64,000 bases of DNA from an uncultured Flavobacteriaceae bacterium. GTDB lineage: Bacteria; Bacteroidota; Bacteroidia; Flavobacteriales; Flavobacteriaceae. This document shows positions 61,932 to 64,000 of the stretch, one piece after another. Within the stretch, counting starts at the first letter, position 1, and each line of letters starts with the position of its first letter. The notes beneath the pieces were generated by a model. That model searched no databases, was not told the origin of the DNA, and worked only from the letters and a program-made list of their open reading frames with translations. The stretch is from NCBI GenBank assembly GCA_947494695.1, contig CANLWB010000014.1, forward strand, positions 1 to 64,000, in the 5' to 3' direction. The position numbers and the translations under genes were made by a program.

Positions 61932-62738
61932 TTAAAAAGGACAGGATTCTATTAAATCCTTTTTACGTTGTTCCACAAGAAAATCATCACCTAATAAAAC
62001 ATCATTATGTTCTTTCAATAACGTTTTAATTAAGGACTCATTAAGACGATCTGGGGCAACAAAAATTTGATCCTTAAATGGTACTCCAACCGACTCATAA
62101 TAATCGTAAAATTTGATATTATCGCCAGATAACTTATCTGAAAACCTAATCCACAAAGCTGGAATTTTATAGGCCTGTGCGACTATAACACCATGTAAAG
62201 AAGACGAAATTATGTTTTTACATTCTAAAATTTCAATTGTCGTTTGCTCTACATTGTAAGTTAATAAATCTATCACCTTTATAGAAGGATTATTTGAGAA
62301 CGCAGATTCAACCTCTTTATAGTCGACATAATGTGGTATAATACCTATTTCATATTTTTTTTCTACATCAGGATTAAAATAACCTGGCAACAACAAAGCT
62401 GGATCCCCATAACACTCAGGACAAAGAAACCCTTTTTCTAAAATTCGTGCTCTGGTTTTTGGACCTCTAACAGCTAAAAATTTTGCATCCCTGATATTGT
62501 CCTCCTTTTTTATAATCCCACTACCCCAAACTATAGAATTTTTGTTAGCAGAAGAGATAATACTTCCTATAGCTAAATAATGTTTAAAAATATGTTTATA
62601 CAATCGTTTAGATGGATGAGTAACTGTAATAACTTTTCTATTTGAAATTTTTTCAACAAGATATTTCGACATTAAATCCCCATAATTCTCTTTTCTATTC
62701 TCTCGCTTTTCTTGCCACCAAAAAAGTCTAATCTTCAT
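61932..62738 (-). CDS. Polysaccharide pyruvyltransferase family protein
   Basis: A 268-residue pyruvyltransferase-family protein: RLFWWQEKRENRKENYGDLM, VWGSGIIKKEDNI, KFLAVRGPKTRARILEKG, GDPALLLPG, and SSLHGVIVAQAYKIPALWIR near the end. Such enzymes add a pyruvate ketal from phosphoenolpyruvate to a sugar. It lies between wzm and wzt; a second pyruvyltransferase is fused to a methyltransferase two genes downstream. Confidence 0.88.
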   Translation of the reverse strand: MKIRLFWWQEKRENRKENYGDLMSKYLVEKISNRKVITVTHPSKRLYKHIFKHYLAIGSIISSANKNSIVWGSGIIKKEDNIRDAKFLAVRGPKTRARILEKGFLCPECYGDPALLLPGYFNPDVEKKYEIGIIPHYVDYKEVESAFSNNPSIKVIDLLTYNVEQTTIEILECKNIISSSLHGVIVAQAYKIPALWIRFSDKLSGDNIKFYDYYESVGVPFKDQIFVAPDRLNESLIKTLLKEHNDVLLGDDFLVEQRKKDLIESCPF

Positions 62739-62747
62739 AAATCATTC

Positions 62748-63632
62748 TTAAATAGTATCGATAAATGTTTTCTCCGTTCTATTAAAAATTATTAAACCTA
62801 CTAAAAAAATAGACAAACATATTATTCCAGTGTATATCAGTTTGTTTACATTAAAAGTTCCAATTCCTAAGGTCATATATCTAAACATTTCTATTATTAC
62901 AGCCATAGGGTTGTATTCAATAAATACTCCTGCAAACTTTGGAATAATGTCAGCTTCTACTTTTTGTTTTATTAACTCTATAGGATACATAACTGCCGAA
63001 GCATACATTAATAGTTGCACTCCAAAACCAACTAAAAATGTTAAATCTCTGTACTTTGTCGTCATAGAAGAAATACTCATCCCTAAACCTAAACCTAAAA
63101 AACCCATTAAAACAACTAAAACTGGCAATACTATTAATTCTATTTGTGGTATGCTATTATTTGCTAGATCTGTAAAAAACACAAAATAAATATAAAAACA
63201 CACGAAAACCAATAGTTGAATTCCGAACTTCATCAAGTTGGATATTACTGTAGACATAGGCATAATAACCCTTGGAAAATATACTTTACCAAAAATACCT
63301 TGATTTTTTTTAAAAGTATCACTTGTTCCTTTAATGCATCCACTAAAATAATTCCAAGACGTTATTCCTGCTAAATTAAAAAGAAAGGCAGGAATTCCGT
63401 TTCCTACTTTAATATCTGCTACATTATTAAATACTAATGTAAAGATAACAGAGGTAAACAAAGGTTGAATAAAATACCATAATGGCCCTAAAATGGTTTG
63501 TTTATATAGAGTAATTACATCTCTTTTAACAAATAGAAAAAGCAAATCTCTATATTGCCAAATCTCTTTAAAGTTTAAATACATCAAACTTTTCTTAGGA
63601 GAGATAGTGTAAAGCCACTGCTCTTGTTTCAC
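62748..63632 (-). CDS. wzm: Wzm-like polysaccharide-export ABC permease
   Basis: A 294-residue ABC-2 type permease with a cytosolic N-terminus (about 1-45; RDVITLYKQTILGPLWYFIQ motif), about six membrane helices and the TagG/Wzm pattern VYFPRVIMPMSTVISNLMKF, then SSMTTKYRDLTFLVGF and YNPMAVIIEMFRYM. With the Wzt-like ATPase it forms the exporter that moves the finished polymer, still on its lipid carrier, across the inner membrane. A 37-bp gap separates it from the kinase gene. Confidence 0.95.
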   Translation of the reverse strand: MKQEQWLYTISPKKSLMYLNFKEIWQYRDLLFLFVKRDVITLYKQTILGPLWYFIQPLFTSVIFTLVFNNVADIKVGNGIPAFLFNLAGITSWNYFSGCIKGTSDTFKKNQGIFGKVYFPRVIMPMSTVISNLMKFGIQLLVFVCFYIYFVFFTDLANNSIPQIELIVLPVLVVLMGFLGLGLGMSISSMTTKYRDLTFLVGFGVQLLMYASAVMYPIELIKQKVEADIIPKFAGVFIEYNPMAVIIEMFRYMTLGIGTFNVNKLIYTGIICLSIFLVGLIIFNRTEKTFIDTI

Positions 63633-63669
63633 TTCTTTGTTTTTATTTAAATTAATGTTTAAGTAATAA

Positions 63670-64000
63670 TTATAATATCTTAAAAAGTCTAATCTTTTTT
63701 AGCACATCCCTTATTTTATCCATGAGGCTTTTATCTCTATAAGATTCATGATAAGCATCACCGTAACTACCATATCCGTAACCGTAACCGTAGCCACCAT
63801 ATCCGTATTTAAGATCGGATTTGTAAAAATTTAATATGAAACTAATGTTTTTTAATTCACCAGATCTATACTTTTCGTTAACCAGTTCCAACATAGCTCT
63901 TTTAGTATAATTAAGTCTTATCACAAATAGAGAAGCATCGGCATACTGCGACAATATTAAAGCATCTGTCACTAGACCTAATGGCGGAGTATCAAGTACA
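63670..64000 (-). CDS. BY-kinase (Wzc/CpsD-like) C-terminus, partial
   Basis: The C-terminal 110 residues of a tyrosine kinase continue beyond the window edge; the frame stays open to base 64000, reading VLDTPPLGLVTDALILSQYA (Walker B, DTPP then the TDA motif of BY-kinases). The region ADASLFVIRLNYTKRAMLEL matches the conserved kinase end. A Tyr/Gly-rich tail, with about ten tyrosines in YGYGGYGYGYGYGSYG and just after, is the expected autophosphorylation cluster that controls polymer assembly. The gene start is not in the window. Confidence 0.92.
   Translation of the reverse strand, partial: VLDTPPLGLVTDALILSQYADASLFVIRLNYTKRAMLELVNEKYRSGELKNISFILNFYKSDLKYGYGGYGYGYGYGSYGDAYHESYRDKSLMDKIRDVLKKIRLFKIL

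Overview
The window is AT-rich bacterial chromosomal DNA from a member of the Bacteroidota, most likely the Flavobacteriaceae. The evidence is the gene families (PorV/PorQ-like barrel, DUF3276 PUR-alpha-like protein, long-form NusB, cyclophilin-FKBP fusion, RecQ without zinc cysteines), the promoters with the TAnnTTTG -7 element, and the lack of clear Shine-Dalgarno sequences. No rRNA, tRNA, transposase or CRISPR array was found.

Bases 1-27000 hold mostly housekeeping genes. An 85-bp duplicated intergenic repeat opens the window. Next come an RDD protein and a divergent MoxR-type operon (SpoIIM-like, DUF4129-like, DUF4350, MoxR AAA ATPase, DUF58). These are followed by oxyR with a candidate autoregulatory operator; the nusB-DUF1573 lipoprotein-yajC group; an MdlA/BmrC-like ABC exporter; a DUF3276 protein; csaA; a thioredoxin-like protein; a GNAT enzyme; a BstA/YfiT-like DinB protein; a 150-bp inverted-repeat element; a dual immunophilin; and recQ. 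Divergent from recQ is kdsD-tatC-CMD, then lptB, linking Kdo synthesis, Tat export and LPS export. A small SPFH / PH-like / ribbon-helix-helix operon follows (the 58-residue RHH gene is easy to miss), then DUF808, pssA, a PorV-like barrel and an Lnb/DUF4105 membrane protein.

Bases 27008-64000 are one minus-strand surface-polysaccharide locus of about 37 kb. It is almost gapless, with many 1-53 bp overlaps, and is read from right to left. At its promoter-proximal side are the C-terminus of a BY-kinase (Wzc-like, Tyr-rich tail), Wzm and Wzt ABC-exporter subunits and two pyruvyltransferase genes, one fused to a methyltransferase. The middle holds many GT2 and GT4 glycosyltransferases, a methyltransferase and a nonulosonic-acid module (NeuB-like synthase without a SAF domain, plus a cytidylyltransferase fused to a KdsC-like phosphatase). 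Next come a secreted coiled-coil protein, an SDR/ATP-grasp/HAD trio, a polyprenyl-phosphate glycosyltransferase and a sugar 4-aminotransferase/N-acetyltransferase pair. The distal end has more glycosyltransferases, an O-antigen ligase/polymerase and the initiating polyprenyl-phosphate sugar transferase.

The best candidate for an undescribed system is this glycan locus. It suggests a pyruvylated, 4-acetamido-sugar and nonulosonate-containing polymer exported by an ABC transporter, with two candidate nonulosonate transferases (44189-45586 and 57753-58670) and an embedded secreted protein of unknown role. Functions are assigned by reading motifs; no database search was run.
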